NCBI RefSeq assembly: GCF_030010555.1
Contig: NZ_JASCQP010000024.1
Coordinates: forward strand, 1 to 64,000
Source of the DNA: Halomonas rhizosphaerae
GTDB taxonomy: Bacteria > Pseudomonadota > Gammaproteobacteria > Pseudomonadales > Halomonadaceae
Direction of reading: 5' to 3'
Length of the DNA: 64,000 nucleotides
Positions 35,444-46,598 of this stretch are shown here, piece by piece (within the stretch, counting starts at the first letter, position 1; the number at the start of each line of letters is the position of its first letter). The position numbers and the translations under genes were made by a program. The notes under the pieces are model-generated. The model worked only from the letters and a program-made list of their open reading frames with translations. It searched no databases and was not told the DNA's origin.

Positions 35444-35548
35444 GCGCTCCGGCCGGCCATGGGCACGATGGGTCGAAAGCGGTAATCCCGAGCGTTATAC
35501 TCAGGTATTCATCCTCAGGCCGAGTCTCGGCCGTCGATCGGAGTCGCC

Positions 35549-37018
35549 ATGTTTCCCGAGTTCACCCTTCGCTACGCCCGCCTGCCGGATCGGTTCTTCC
35601 TGCGCTTCGATCCCGTCCCGGTGAAGGCCCCGCGGCTGGTGGCCTTCAACCGGCCGCTGGCCGAGCAGCTGGGCTTCGACCTGGCCGCTTTCGACGAGCA
35701 CCAGGCCGCCGAATGGTTCGCCGGCAATGCCGTGCCGGAAGGCGCCGAGCCGCTGGCCCAGGCCTATGCCGGCCACCAGTTCGGCCACTTCAACCCCCGG
35801 CTGGGCGACGGTCGGGCGGTGCTGCTCGGCGAGGTGACCGACCGCGAGGGGCGGCTGCGCGATATCCAGCTCAAGGGAGCCGGCATGACGCCCTTCTCGC
35901 GCGGCGCCGACGGCCGTGCCCCCCTGGGCCCGGTGCTGCGCGAGTACCTGGTCAGCGAGGCGATGCATGTGCTGGGCGTGCCCACCACCCGGGCCCTGGC
36001 CGCGGTGACCACCGGCGAGCGCGTGTTCCGGCGCGTCCCGGAGCCCGGCGCCGTGCTGACCCGCGTCGCCGCCAGCCACCTGCGGGTGGGCACCTTCCAG
36101 TACTTCGCCGCCCGCGATGACCTGGAGGCCGTACGCACCCTGGCCGACCTGGCCATCGAGCGCCATTACCCGGCGCTCGCGGAACGGGAAGAGAGCGAGC
36201 GCTACCTGGCCCTGGTGGAGGCGGTACAGGCCCGCCAGGCGTCGCTGGTGGCGAAGTGGATGGGGCTGGGCTTCATCCACGGGGTGATGAACACCGACAA
36301 CTGCAGCATCGCCGGCGAGACCATCGACTATGGCCCCTGTGCCTTCATGGAGGCCTACGACCCGGCCATGGTGTTCAGCTCCATCGACGAGGGCGGCCGC
36401 TACGCCTACCGCAACCAGCCGTGGATCGCCCAGTGGAACCTGGCGCGCCTTGCCGAGACGCTGATTCCGCTGATCGATGACGACCAGGAGCGTGCGGTGG
36501 AGCGTGCCACCGCGGTGATCAAGGCCTTCGAGGGGCAATACGAGGCCGAGTGGCTGGCGGTGATGCGCGAGAAGCTGGGGCTGGTGAAGGAAGAGGAGAG
36601 CGACCGTGCGCTGGTCGATGCCCTTCTCGAGGCCATGCAGGCCGGTCGCGCCGACTTCACCCTGGCCTTTCGCCGCCTTGGCGAGGCGCTGGAGGAGGAT
36701 GCCCCCGCGCTGCTCGCGCTGTTCGAGGACGACGAGGCCCTGAAGGCCTGGCTGCCGCGCTGGCGCGAGCGGCTGGTCCGAGAGGACGTCGGCATGGCGG
36801 AGATCGCCGGGCGGATTCGCGCGGTCAACCCGCTCTATATCCCCCGCAACCACCGGGTGGAGGAGGCCCTGGCCGCCGCCGCCGAGGGCGACTTCGCGCC
36901 CTTCGAGACCCTGCGCCAGGTGCTGGCTGACCCCTTCGCCGAGCAGCCCGGCCGCGAGGACTACACTCGGCCGGCCCCGCCCAGCGAGGCCGTCTTCCGT
37001 ACCTTCTGCGGGACCTGA
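35549..37018 (+). CDS. selO: Protein adenylyltransferase SelO (YdiU/selenoprotein O family)
   Basis: A 489-aa pseudokinase-fold enzyme that AMPylates Ser, Thr or Tyr residues on target proteins, tied to redox and oxidative-stress control. Motifs include [55 protein letters not shown] and the catalytic loop [23 protein letters not shown] region with the metal-binding Asn and Asp residues. The C-terminus TFCGT has Cys (TGC codon) where vertebrate SelO has selenocysteine. The ATG at 35549 follows GGAG-type sequence. It is convergent with katG and shares a hairpin terminator. Confidence 0.95.
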   Translation: MFPEFTLRYARLPDRFFLRFDPVPVKAPRLVAFNRPLAEQLGFDLAAFDEHQAAEWFAGNAVPEGAEPLAQAYAGHQFGHFNPRLGDGRAVLLGEVTDREGRLRDIQLKGAGMTPFSRGADGRAPLGPVLREYLVSEAMHVLGVPTTRALAAVTTGERVFRRVPEPGAVLTRVAASHLRVGTFQYFAARDDLEAVRTLADLAIERHYPALAEREESERYLALVEAVQARQASLVAKWMGLGFIHGVMNTDNCSIAGETIDYGPCAFMEAYDPAMVFSSIDEGGRYAYRNQPWIAQWNLARLAETLIPLIDDDQERAVERATAVIKAFEGQYEAEWLAVMREKLGLVKEEESDRALVDALLEAMQAGRADFTLAFRRLGEALEEDAPALLALFEDDEALKAWLPRWRERLVREDVGMAEIAGRIRAVNPLYIPRNHRVEEALAAAAEGDFAPFETLRQVLADPFAEQPGREDYTRPAPPSEAVFRTFCGT

Positions 37019-37049
37019 GTGCCGCCACTCGCCAGACAGACAGAAAGAC

Positions 37050-37075
37050 GCCCGGGTGCAGTTCATTACCCGGGC
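37050..37075. terminator. Bidirectional hairpin terminator between selO and katG
   Basis: GCCCGGGT and ACCCGGGC pair in an 8-bp stem with a 10-base loop, between the convergent stops at 37018 and 37118. On the minus strand the stem is followed by the T-rich GTCTTTCTGTC, which supports termination of katG; on the plus strand the tail is CTCTGTATA. Confidence 0.6.
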
Positions 37076-37117
37076 GCCTCTGTATAAGCCAGGCTGCTTG
37101 CCCGGCTTGGAGCACTG

Positions 37118-39655
<2,538 letters not shown>

Positions 39656-40606
39656 TCAGTAGGGGCCGACCTCGGGGACCACCATCGTCTTCGCCTCGCC
39701 CATCAGGAAGGCGCGATTGGTCTCCAGCGCCTCGCGCAGGAAGTCCCACAGCAGGCGTACCCGGGCCAGGCGGCGCTGCTCCTGGCGGGCGGTGATCCAG
39801 AACTGGCGGTCGATCGCCACCTCGTCCGCCAGCACGTTCACCAGCGACGCCGAGGCGCTGGCCATGAAGCAGGGCAGCACGGCGAGGCCCGCCCCGTGCA
39901 GGCAGGCGGCGTGCTGGGTGGTGACGCTGGTGCTGCGCATGGCGAAGTGCGGCCCGGGGTGGCCCACCACGGCGGGGTCGAGCAGCGGCTCCAGGTAGCT
40001 GAGCTGCTCGCTGAAGATCAGGTCGTCGACGTAGCCCACCAGGCGGTGCTTGCCCAGCTCGGCGAGGCGCTGCGGCCTGCCGTGGCGGGCCAGGTAGCCC
40101 TCGCTGCCGTAGAGGCGCAGCCGGTAGTCGCAGAGCCGCGAGATCACCAGGCCCGGGCTCACCGGGCGCTCCACGGTGATGGCCAGGTCCGCCTCATGGC
40201 GGCTCAGGTTGACCACCCGGGGCAGGGCGAGCAGGTCCAGGGTGACACCCGGATGGCGCTCGCAGAAGGACGAGAGCAGCGGGGCGATCACCCAGGTGCC
40301 GAAGCCCTCGGTTACCCCCAGGCGGATCTGGCCGCTGATCTGGTGGTTCTTGTCGGTGAGGCTCTCGCCCGCCTCGAATGCGTGGCGGGCCATCTCCTCG
40401 GCGTGGGCGAGCAGCTGCTGGCCGGCCTCGGTGAGGTGGTAGCCGTGGGTGCTGCGCTCGAACAGCTGGGTGTTGAGCGCCTGCTCGAAGCGCCGGGTGC
40501 GCCGCGACAGGGTGGAATGGTCGAGCCCCAGCCGGCGCGCGGCGTCGGTGAGCCGCTCGCTGCGCGCCACCTCGAGGAAGATCTGGATGTCCTGCCAGTC
40601 GAGCAT
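39656..40606 (-). CDS. LysR-family regulator, probable controller of mmsA
   Basis: A 316-aa regulator with the helix-turn-helix IQIFLEVARSERLTDAARRL followed by GLDHSTLSRRTRRFE, typical of the LysR subgroup whose members control aldehyde dehydrogenase genes. The effector domain starts at QISGQIRLGVTEGFG. The ATG at 40606 with GAGG upstream is chosen; an in-frame ATG at 40663 has no ribosome-binding site and would lie in the operator. It is divergent from mmsA with a 7+7 inverted repeat between them. Confidence 0.88.
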   Translation of the reverse strand: MLDWQDIQIFLEVARSERLTDAARRLGLDHSTLSRRTRRFEQALNTQLFERSTHGYHLTEAGQQLLAHAEEMARHAFEAGESLTDKNHQISGQIRLGVTEGFGTWVIAPLLSSFCERHPGVTLDLLALPRVVNLSRHEADLAITVERPVSPGLVISRLCDYRLRLYGSEGYLARHGRPQRLAELGKHRLVGYVDDLIFSEQLSYLEPLLDPAVVGHPGPHFAMRSTSVTTQHAACLHGAGLAVLPCFMASASASLVNVLADEVAIDRQFWITARQEQRRLARVRLLWDFLREALETNRAFLMGEAKTMVVPEVGPY

Positions 40607-40655
40607 GGAGGCCCTCGTTGGTCGCGGGTCGTGCCCGGGTTCTTGTGACCGGTTG

Positions 40656-40673
40656 TTGTGCATAGGTGCACAA
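40656..40673. promoter_or_regulatory. Inverted repeat, probable LysR binding site
   Basis: TTGTGCA-TAGG-TGCACAA has perfect 7-base arms and contains a T-N11-A type core. It lies 50 bases upstream of the LysR start and 189 bases upstream of mmsA, in the shared promoter region, as expected for an autoregulatory LysR site. Confidence 0.65.
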
Positions 40674-40861
40674 ACAATGTGCCCGAGTGCCCGTTGTCAC
40701 GCCATCCGACGTCTGTATAGACTCGATGTCACCACGTTTCGTGTATACATACACACAAAGTCTAATGCCCCGGCCCGCCAGCGCGGCGCCGCACGATGGC
40801 CGACCACAACGACAAGCCAGTTCGCGGTCGGGGCAGGAACAGCCCAGAGGAGCATGCCACC

Positions 40862-42361
40862 ATGTCCGTTCGCGAGATTCCCATGTACATCGACGGCCAG
40901 CCCGTCCAGTCCCAGAGCCAGGAGTGGCGCGACGTGGTCAACCCGGCCACCCAGGAAGTTGTGGCCCGGGTGCCGTTCTGCACCGCCGAGGAGGTAGAGA
41001 CGGCCGTGGCCAGCGCCAAGGAGGCCTTCAAGACCTGGCGCAAGGTGCCGCTGGCCAAGCGCATGCGCATCATGCTCAAGCTGCAGGCGCTGATCCGCGA
41101 CAACACCGACGAGCTGGCCGCGCTGATCACCGAGGAGCACGGCAAGACCCTGCCCGACGCCGCCGGCGAGGTGGGCCGCGGCCTCGAGGTGGTGGAGCAC
41201 GCCTGCTCGATCACCAGCCTCCAGCTGGGTGAGCTGGCCGAGAACGCCGCCAGCGAGGTGGACGTCTACACCCTCAACCAGCCGCTGGGCGTGGGCGCCG
41301 GCATCACCGCCTTCAACTTCCCGATCATGCTGCCCTGCTTCATGTTCCCGCTGGCCATCGCCACCGGCAACACCTTCGTGCTCAAGCCCTCCGAGCAGGA
41401 CCCGAGCTCCACCATGCGCCTGGTCGAGCTGGCCCACGAGGCGGGCATCCCGGCCGGGGTGCTCAACGTGGTCCACGGCGGCCCGGACGTGGCCAACCAG
41501 ATCGCCGACCATAGCGACATCAAGGCGCTCTCCTTCATCGGCTCCACCCACGTGGGCTCGCTGCTCTACAACCGCGCCGCGGCCGCCGGCAAGCGCATGC
41601 AGTCGATGATGGGCGCCAAGAACCACTGCGTGATCATGCCCGACGCCAACCGCAGCCAGGCGGTCAACAACCTGCTGGGTTCCGCCTACGGTGCCGCCGG
41701 TCAGCGCTGCATGGCCAACTCCGTGGTGGTGCTGGTGGGCGAGGCCCGCGAGTGGCTGGACGACATCGTCGAGGGCACCCGCAGCATGAAGGTGGGCCCC
41801 GGCACCCAGACCGACGCCGACCTCGGCCCGCTGGTCTCCCCCCAGGCCAAGGAGCGCGTCGAGCGGCTGATCACCGCCGGCGAGAAGGAGGGCGCGAAGC
41901 TGCTGGTCGACGGCCGCGGCTGCCAGGTGGAGGGCTACCCGAACGGCAACTTCGTCGGCCCGACCCTGTTCGCCGACGTGACCGCCGAGATGACCATCTA
42001 CCGCGAGGAGGTCTTCGGCCCGGTGCTCTGCGTGGTGAGCGTCGACACCCTGGATGAGGCGATCGCCTTCATCAACGCCAACCCCAACGGCAACGGCACT
42101 TCCATCTTCACCAACTCCGGCTGGGTGGCGCGCCGCTTCGAGACCGACATCGACGTCGGCCAGGTGGGCATCAACGTGCCGATTCCGGTGCCGGTGGCCT
42201 ACTTCAGCTTCACCGGCTCTCGCGGCTCCAAGCTCGGTGACCTGGGCCCCAACGGCAAGCAGGCCATCGCCTTCTGGACCCAGACCAAGACCGTGACCGC
42301 GCGATGGTTCGAGCCGGAGAACGTCTCCAGCGGCATCAACAGCACCATCTCGCTGAGCTGA
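40862..42361 (+). CDS. mmsA: CoA-acylating methylmalonate-semialdehyde dehydrogenase
   Basis: A 499-aa aldehyde dehydrogenase that turns methylmalonate semialdehyde (valine, thymine) or malonate semialdehyde (beta-alanine) into propionyl-CoA or acetyl-CoA. The fold motifs are FNFPIMLPCFMFPLAIATGN, KPSEQDPSS, LSFIGSTHVGSLLY and the catalytic Cys in GAAGQRCMANSVV; the motif pattern with AGQRCMA and missing general-base Glu is typical of the MmsA subgroup. GAGGAG precedes the ATG at 40862. No mmsB follows, and a strong terminator ends the gene. Confidence 0.92.
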   Translation: MSVREIPMYIDGQPVQSQSQEWRDVVNPATQEVVARVPFCTAEEVETAVASAKEAFKTWRKVPLAKRMRIMLKLQALIRDNTDELAALITEEHGKTLPDAAGEVGRGLEVVEHACSITSLQLGELAENAASEVDVYTLNQPLGVGAGITAFNFPIMLPCFMFPLAIATGNTFVLKPSEQDPSSTMRLVELAHEAGIPAGVLNVVHGGPDVANQIADHSDIKALSFIGSTHVGSLLYNRAAAAGKRMQSMMGAKNHCVIMPDANRSQAVNNLLGSAYGAAGQRCMANSVVVLVGEAREWLDDIVEGTRSMKVGPGTQTDADLGPLVSPQAKERVERLITAGEKEGAKLLVDGRGCQVEGYPNGNFVGPTLFADVTAEMTIYREEVFGPVLCVVSVDTLDEAIAFINANPNGNGTSIFTNSGWVARRFETDIDVGQVGINVPIPVPVAYFSFTGSRGSKLGDLGPNGKQAIAFWTQTKTVTARWFEPENVSSGINSTISLS

Positions 42362-42386
42362 TCCCGGCCCGCTGCGAGGCTGTCGG

Positions 42387-42423
42387 CGGCCCCGTCTCGA
42401 GAGAGGCGGGGCCGTACTTTTTT
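42387..42423 (+). terminator. Rho-independent terminator of mmsA
   Basis: CGGCCCCG and CGGGGCCG form a strong stem with TCTC/GAGA pairing inside, followed by TACTTTTTTT. It starts 26 bases after the mmsA stop. Confidence 0.88.
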
Positions 42424-42429
42424 GTGGGA

Positions 42430-42445
42430 GCGCAATTTATTGCGC
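42430..42445. repeat. REP-like palindrome
   Basis: GCGCAA-TTTA-TTGCGC within GTGGGAGCGCAATTTATTGC matches the general form of REP sequences found between genes in pseudomonads and halomonads. It follows the mmsA terminator directly. Confidence 0.6.
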
Positions 42446-42600
42446 GATAGCAGTGATCTGAGCCGGTTATGACCACCTCTCAGCCTGTGGGCACTCGGGT
42501 TTCCGGCGGTTCGACGCCTCGACGAATGATGTTGCAGGCGCCCAGCGCCTGTCGGTTACTGCTACCCTGGACGGCATCGACAGGGCAGGGAAGATACACC

Positions 42601-45600
42601 ATGGAACGGTTACCGGAAGGGCTCTACGAGCGGCTGCTCGATGAAGAACTAATGGCGCAGTTGGAAGCGCACCCAGAGCTTAAGCCGGTGCTTCGCTCTC
42701 TCGATGATGAGACCGCGCCCCATGCCTACTCCCAGTTTGTCGGCCAACTGCTTCACCGTGCTCTACGGATCGTGGACGCCCAGCAGCGGCTTCCTCTCCT
42801 GAACCGCATTATAGAGCTGGTGTCAGCCACCGACGGCCTCGACTATCTGACTCGCAAACGGCTGCTCAGCGCCGACAAGCCGATTCTTACTGAGATCGGG
42901 CATAGCCGCGAGCCGTTACCCCGCCCGAATACCCCGCTTTCTACGAGTGCACTACTCACCGGCTTGGGACATGACCCGCCATTGGAGCATGAGCTGCGGG
43001 CCGAGATGGCGACGGCAGATAGCGTCGATGTCCTGATCTCGTTCATTAAGTGGTCCGGTCTGCGGCTTTTGATGCCCGCCTTCGAGCGCTTGGCCGAGAG
43101 AGGCGTGCCAGTTCGCCTGATCTCCACCAGCTATATGGGCGCGAGCGACCCTACGGCATTGGAGTGGCTGACCCAACAGCCCAATGTCAGCGTGCGCGTC
43201 TCCTACGATACCGGTGGTACCCGCCTTCACGCCAAGGCCTACCATTTCTGGCGGAATAGTGGCTTTTCCACCGCCTATATTGGCTCGGCGAACATGTCCC
43301 ACTCGGCAATGACCCAAGGTCTGGAATGGACCGTCAAGGTCACCGCTCAGGACATGTCACATATCCTCGAACGTTTCGAGGCGGAGTTCTCGGCCTATTG
43401 GGAGAGCGATGAGTTCGAGCCCTACACTCAGGCGGACTTTATCCGCTTTCGACAAGCGATCGCGGCGCACAAGGATCGTGACCGCCGAGGGATGACCTTC
43501 TTCGCCGAGATTACGCCGCGGCCGTTCCAACTACGAATCCTGGAAGCGATCGATGCCGCGCGTCAGCGCGGTTCCTACCGCAATTTGGTCGTGGCGGCCA
43601 CCGGTACCGGAAAGACCGTGATCTCATCACTGGACTATCGACGGATCTGTGAGCGCGAGGGTCGTCAGGTACCGCTGCTGTTCGTCGCCCATCGCAAGGA
43701 GATCTTGGAGCAGGCCCAGGCCTGCTACCGCACCGTGCTTCGTGATCAGAACTTCGGCGAACTCTGGGTGGGCGGGCATTCGCCGACGGAGCACCGTCAC
43801 CTGTTTGCCTCGGTGCAGACGCTGAATGGACAACGGCCTTGGGAATCCCTTGGAACAGACCACTTTCACTATGTGGTGATTGATGAGGCGCATCATGAGA
43901 CTGCTAGCAGCTATCGGGCGCTACTCGAGGAGCTAAAACCTGCCGTGTTGCTGGGGCTGACGGCCACGCCCGAGCGCATGGACGGCACCAGTATTCTTCC
44001 GGATTTCGATGGCGACTTCGCCGCGGAAATTCGCCTGCCCGAGGCGCTTGAAGAAAAGCTGCTGTGTCCCTTCCACTACTTCGGGGTCAGCGATAGCGTA
44101 GACCTCAGCGACGACAGCCTGTGGCGCAATGGACGCTATGATGCCCGCCAGATTGAGAATCTACTGACCGGCGATGATTTTCGTGCTCGACAACGGGTGG
44201 ATACCGTCCGACAGGCACTTGAGCGTTACCAGCCTGACCTGACCGGCGTGCGGGCGGTGGGATTCTGTGTCGGGGTGCGCCATGCCGAGTATATGGCTGA
44301 GTGCTTCAACAGGTTGGGCGATGACTATCGGGCCGCCGTTCTAGTCGGTGACACTCCGGCAGAGATTCGCGCTGAGCGGCTTCGTGAGTTCCGCGAGGGC
44401 AGCTTACCGTTTCTGTTTACTGTCGATGTGCTAAGTGAAGGGGTGGATGTTCCGGATATCAACTTGGTGATGTTTCTACGCCCCACCGAGAGCCTGACGG
44501 TATTTCTGCAGCAGCTGGGGCGCGGACTGCGTCACGCGCCAGGTAAGGAGTGTCTGACTGTCTTGGACTTTGTGGGCCAAACTCACCGGCGTTATCGGTT
44601 GGATACCAAGTTCACTGCATTGCTTTCCGGCCAGCGGCAGCGACTTGACCGAGAGGTAGAGGCCGAGTTCCCCAGCCTGCCCCCTGGCTGCAGTATTCAG
44701 CTTGAACGGGTCGCTCGGGAGCGAGTTCTAAGCAAGATTCGCGCGGTGCTAAGCGACCTCAATCAGTTTATCCCCGAGACCCTGCGCACTTGGCCGGAGG
44801 AAGTAGGGCAGCCACTGACGTTTGGGCGTTTCCTGGAGGTGACGGGACTGTCCCCGGTACAGGTGCTGTCGCGCAGGAGTTGGTCGGAGTGGAAGGCGAT
44901 AGCCGACCGCAACCCACTCCCTGCCGACCCGGACCTCGATCAGGCCCGCAAGGCGCTACCGCGTATCGCTTTGCGTAGCGATCCAGTGCTCTTGAGAGCC
45001 ATCGAGGACATTGGCGGTCAAGATGGGACGGTTCAGGAGGCGCTGGGGCGCTACGACGTGGCACAGCAAACGGCGTTGCACTATCTGCTGTGGGCCCGGA
45101 AGGGCGGACTGGTCGGGGTGGATAGCCTTGAGCAGTCGATGCAGAAGTGGCGCGCTAACCCCAGTGTGGCGGCCGATGCCGTGGAGATTGCCGCCTGGCG
45201 GCGTGGCCATCTGCGAGTACCGCTGCAACCCCTGAATGATTTGCCGTTCGGCTGCGGGCTACTGCTGCATGGTGCCTACGGTACCGCCGAAATTAAGGCG
45301 GCTCTGGGATTGGCCAGCCTTGAGAAACCGGGCGCAATCGGGGTGGGCGTCATCCACGCCAAGGACATTCGTGCCTATATCCACTTGGTCACCTTCCAGA
45401 AGGACGATGGAGACTTCTCTCCTACCACGCGTTATCGCGACTACCCCATGAGCCGGAGACTGTTGCACTGGGAGAGCCAGTCAACCGTCACTCAGGAGAG
45501 CCCGACGGGGCAGAACTATCTCCATTTCGAAGAGCGTGGCTATACGATCCTCTTCTTCGCTCGCCTGACCAAGCGGATCGAGGGAGAGACGGCACCGTTT

Positions 45601-45720
45601 ATCTTCTTGGGACCGGCCAAGGCGTTGAAAAGCTATCAAGGAGATCGTCCCATCGCCATGACCTGGGAACTGGAGTATCCGATGCCCGCGGAGCTCTTCG
45701 AGGATGCGAGGCCGGCATAG
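42601..45720 (+). CDS. PLD-nuclease/SF2-helicase/DUF3427 fusion protein, candidate one-gene defence factor
   Basis: 1039 aa. Residues of about 120-270 form a phospholipase-D-type nuclease domain with one HxK motif (H210, K212 in TRLHAKAYHF) and GSANMS (228-233), so it probably dimerises to build an active site. Residues of about 300-690 are a superfamily-2 helicase: AATGTGKT (332-339), DEAH (428-431), LGLTATPERMDG, VDVLSEGVDVP and QQLGRGLRHAPGK. The rest resembles DUF3427. AGGGAAG precedes the ATG at 42601; the frame is open further upstream. Base composition is less GC-rich than in neighbours, and it lies between a REP sequence and a core-like gene, suggesting transfer. Such fusions are repeatedly found in defence islands, but the mechanism for this architecture is not established to my knowledge. 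Confidence 0.85.
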   Translation: MERLPEGLYERLLDEELMAQLEAHPELKPVLRSLDDETAPHAYSQFVGQLLHRALRIVDAQQRLPLLNRIIELVSATDGLDYLTRKRLLSADKPILTEIGHSREPLPRPNTPLSTSALLTGLGHDPPLEHELRAEMATADSVDVLISFIKWSGLRLLMPAFERLAERGVPVRLISTSYMGASDPTALEWLTQQPNVSVRVSYDTGGTRLHAKAYHFWRNSGFSTAYIGSANMSHSAMTQGLEWTVKVTAQDMSHILERFEAEFSAYWESDEFEPYTQADFIRFRQAIAAHKDRDRRGMTFFAEITPRPFQLRILEAIDAARQRGSYRNLVVAATGTGKTVISSLDYRRICEREGRQVPLLFVAHRKEILEQAQACYRTVLRDQNFGELWVGGHSPTEHRHLFASVQTLNGQRPWESLGTDHFHYVVIDEAHHETASSYRALLEELKPAVLLGLTATPERMDGTSILPDFDGDFAAEIRLPEALEEKLLCPFHYFGVSDSVDLSDDSLWRNGRYDARQIENLLTGDDFRARQRVDTVRQALERYQPDLTGVRAVGFCVGVRHAEYMAECFNRLGDDYRAAVLVGDTPAEIRAERLREFREGSLPFLFTVDVLSEGVDVPDINLVMFLRPTESLTVFLQQLGRGLRHAPGKECLTVLDFVGQTHRRYRLDTKFTALLSGQRQRLDREVEAEFPSLPPGCSIQLERVARERVLSKIRAVLSDLNQFIPETLRTWPEEVGQPLTFGRFLEVTGLSPVQVLSRRSWSEWKAIADRNPLPADPDLDQARKALPRIALRSDPVLLRAIEDIGGQDGTVQEALGRYDVAQQTALHYLLWARKGGLVGVDSLEQSMQKWRANPSVAADAVEIAAWRRGHLRVPLQPLNDLPFGCGLLLHGAYGTAEIKAALGLASLEKPGAIGVGVIHAKDIRAYIHLVTFQKDDGDFSPTTRYRDYPMSRRLLHWESQSTVTQESPTGQNYLHFEERGYTILFFARLTKRIEGETAPFIFLGPAKALKSYQGDRPIAMTWELEYPMPAELFEDARPA

Positions 45721-45773
45721 CGACAGGGTAGCCAAAGCGGAATACCGGAGGAGGTTCGACCTTTGCCGGCATG

Positions 45774-45789
45774 TTGACGTTGACGTTAA
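45774..45789. promoter_or_regulatory. LiuR/MerR-like box upstream of the peroxidase-like gene
   Basis: TTGACGTTGACGTTAA fits the TTGACGTTxACGTxAA pattern described for LiuR-type MerR regulators of branched-chain amino acid catabolism. It is 48 bases upstream of the start at 45837. It is an imperfect repeat, so this is a suggestion only. Confidence 0.35.
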
Positions 45790-45836
45790 CTGATATCTTG
45801 GTGGCATTGCCAACAACCACAACGCCTGGAGCCTCC

Positions 45837-46424
45837 ATGTCCGCGCCGATCAGCCGCTTCTCCGTCCCCGAATCGATCCACGACCTGCCCGATGATGTCC
45901 GCGATGCCATGCTGACGGTACAGGAGAAAGCCGGCTTCGTGCCCAATGTTTTCCTGATGCTGGCTCACCGACCGGCCGAGTTTCGCGCCTTCTTCGCCTA
46001 CCACGATGCCCTGATGGAGCGCGAGTCCGACACGCTCACCAAGGCGGAGAAGGAGATGATCGTGGTGGCCACCAGCGCCCGCAACCGCTGCCTCTACTGC
46101 GTGGTGGCCCACGGCGCCCTGGTGCGGATCTACAGCAAGGACCCGCTGCTCGCCGACCAGGTGGCGATCAATCATCGCACCGCGCCGATCAGCGAGCGCC
46201 ATCGCACTATGCTGGACTTCGCCCTCTACTGCGGCCTGGAGGTGGGAGAGCTCACCGACGAGTGGGAGGCCCGCCTGAAAACGGCCGGGTTCACGCACGA
46301 TGACATCTGGGACATCGGCGCCATCGCCGCCTTCTTCGGGCTCTCCAACCGCCTGGTCACCCTGACCGGCACACCTCCGAACGAGGAGTTCTACCTGATG
46401 GGGAGGGTGCCGCGGGAGAAGTGA
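45837..46424 (+). CDS. Uncharacterised peroxidase-related (AhpD-like/CMD) protein
   Basis: 195 aa of the carboxymuconolactone decarboxylase/AhpD fold. The redox motif is CLYCVVAHGALVRI with the CxxC pair and the trailing His; PNVFLMLAHRPAEFRAFFAY is the family start and DDIWDIGAIAAFFGLSNRL the conserved C-terminal helix. AhpD proteins reduce peroxiredoxins via lipoyl carriers; many homologues are merely annotated peroxidase-related. GGAG precedes the ATG at 45837; the earlier in-frame ATG at 45771 overlaps the TTGACGTT repeat. Confidence 0.85.
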   Translation: MSAPISRFSVPESIHDLPDDVRDAMLTVQEKAGFVPNVFLMLAHRPAEFRAFFAYHDALMERESDTLTKAEKEMIVVATSARNRCLYCVVAHGALVRIYSKDPLLADQVAINHRTAPISERHRTMLDFALYCGLEVGELTDEWEARLKTAGFTHDDIWDIGAIAAFFGLSNRLVTLTGTPPNEEFYLMGRVPREK

Positions 46425-46456
46425 TGAATACCGCCAGTTAGGTTAGGATTGACTTC

Positions 46457-46476
46457 GACCTACCAAGAGGTAGGTC
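46457..46476. terminator. Hairpin after the peroxidase-related gene
   Basis: GACCTACC-AAGA-GGTAGGTC, perfect 8-bp stem, followed by CCCAC with no T-tract. It may be a REP-type repeat or a weak terminator separating the upstream gene from the riboswitch. Confidence 0.5.
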
Positions 46477-46495
46477 CCACAATCCATTCACTTGT

Positions 46496-46594
46496 CGCCA
46501 GGGGAGTCCCGCCGCCGAGAGCGTCGGCCGGGGCTGAGAGAGCGCATGGCGCTGACCCTGGAACCTGATCCGGTTCATACCGGCGGAGGAAGTG
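46496..46594 (+). ncRNA. TPP riboswitch (THI-box)
   Basis: The THI-box core is present: GGGGAGTCCC at 46501, GGGGCTGAGAGAGCGC, then ACCCTGGAACCTGATCCGG and TTCATACCGGCGGAGGAAGT. CTGAGA and the ACCTGATC-CGGTTCATACCGGCG segments are the most conserved parts of the thiamine-pyrophosphate aptamer. The aptamer ends 5 bases before the start codon and embeds the ribosome-binding site GGAGGAAG, so TPP binding probably blocks translation. It controls the symporter at 46599. Confidence 0.95.
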
Positions 46595-46598
46595 CGAC

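Noticed and set aside
36994..37018. Possible selenocysteine at the C-terminus of SelO or in the SelD active site
   Set aside because: Both positions use TGC cysteine codons (TFCGT in SelO, CGGCGAK in the SelD domain); no in-frame TGA is involved.
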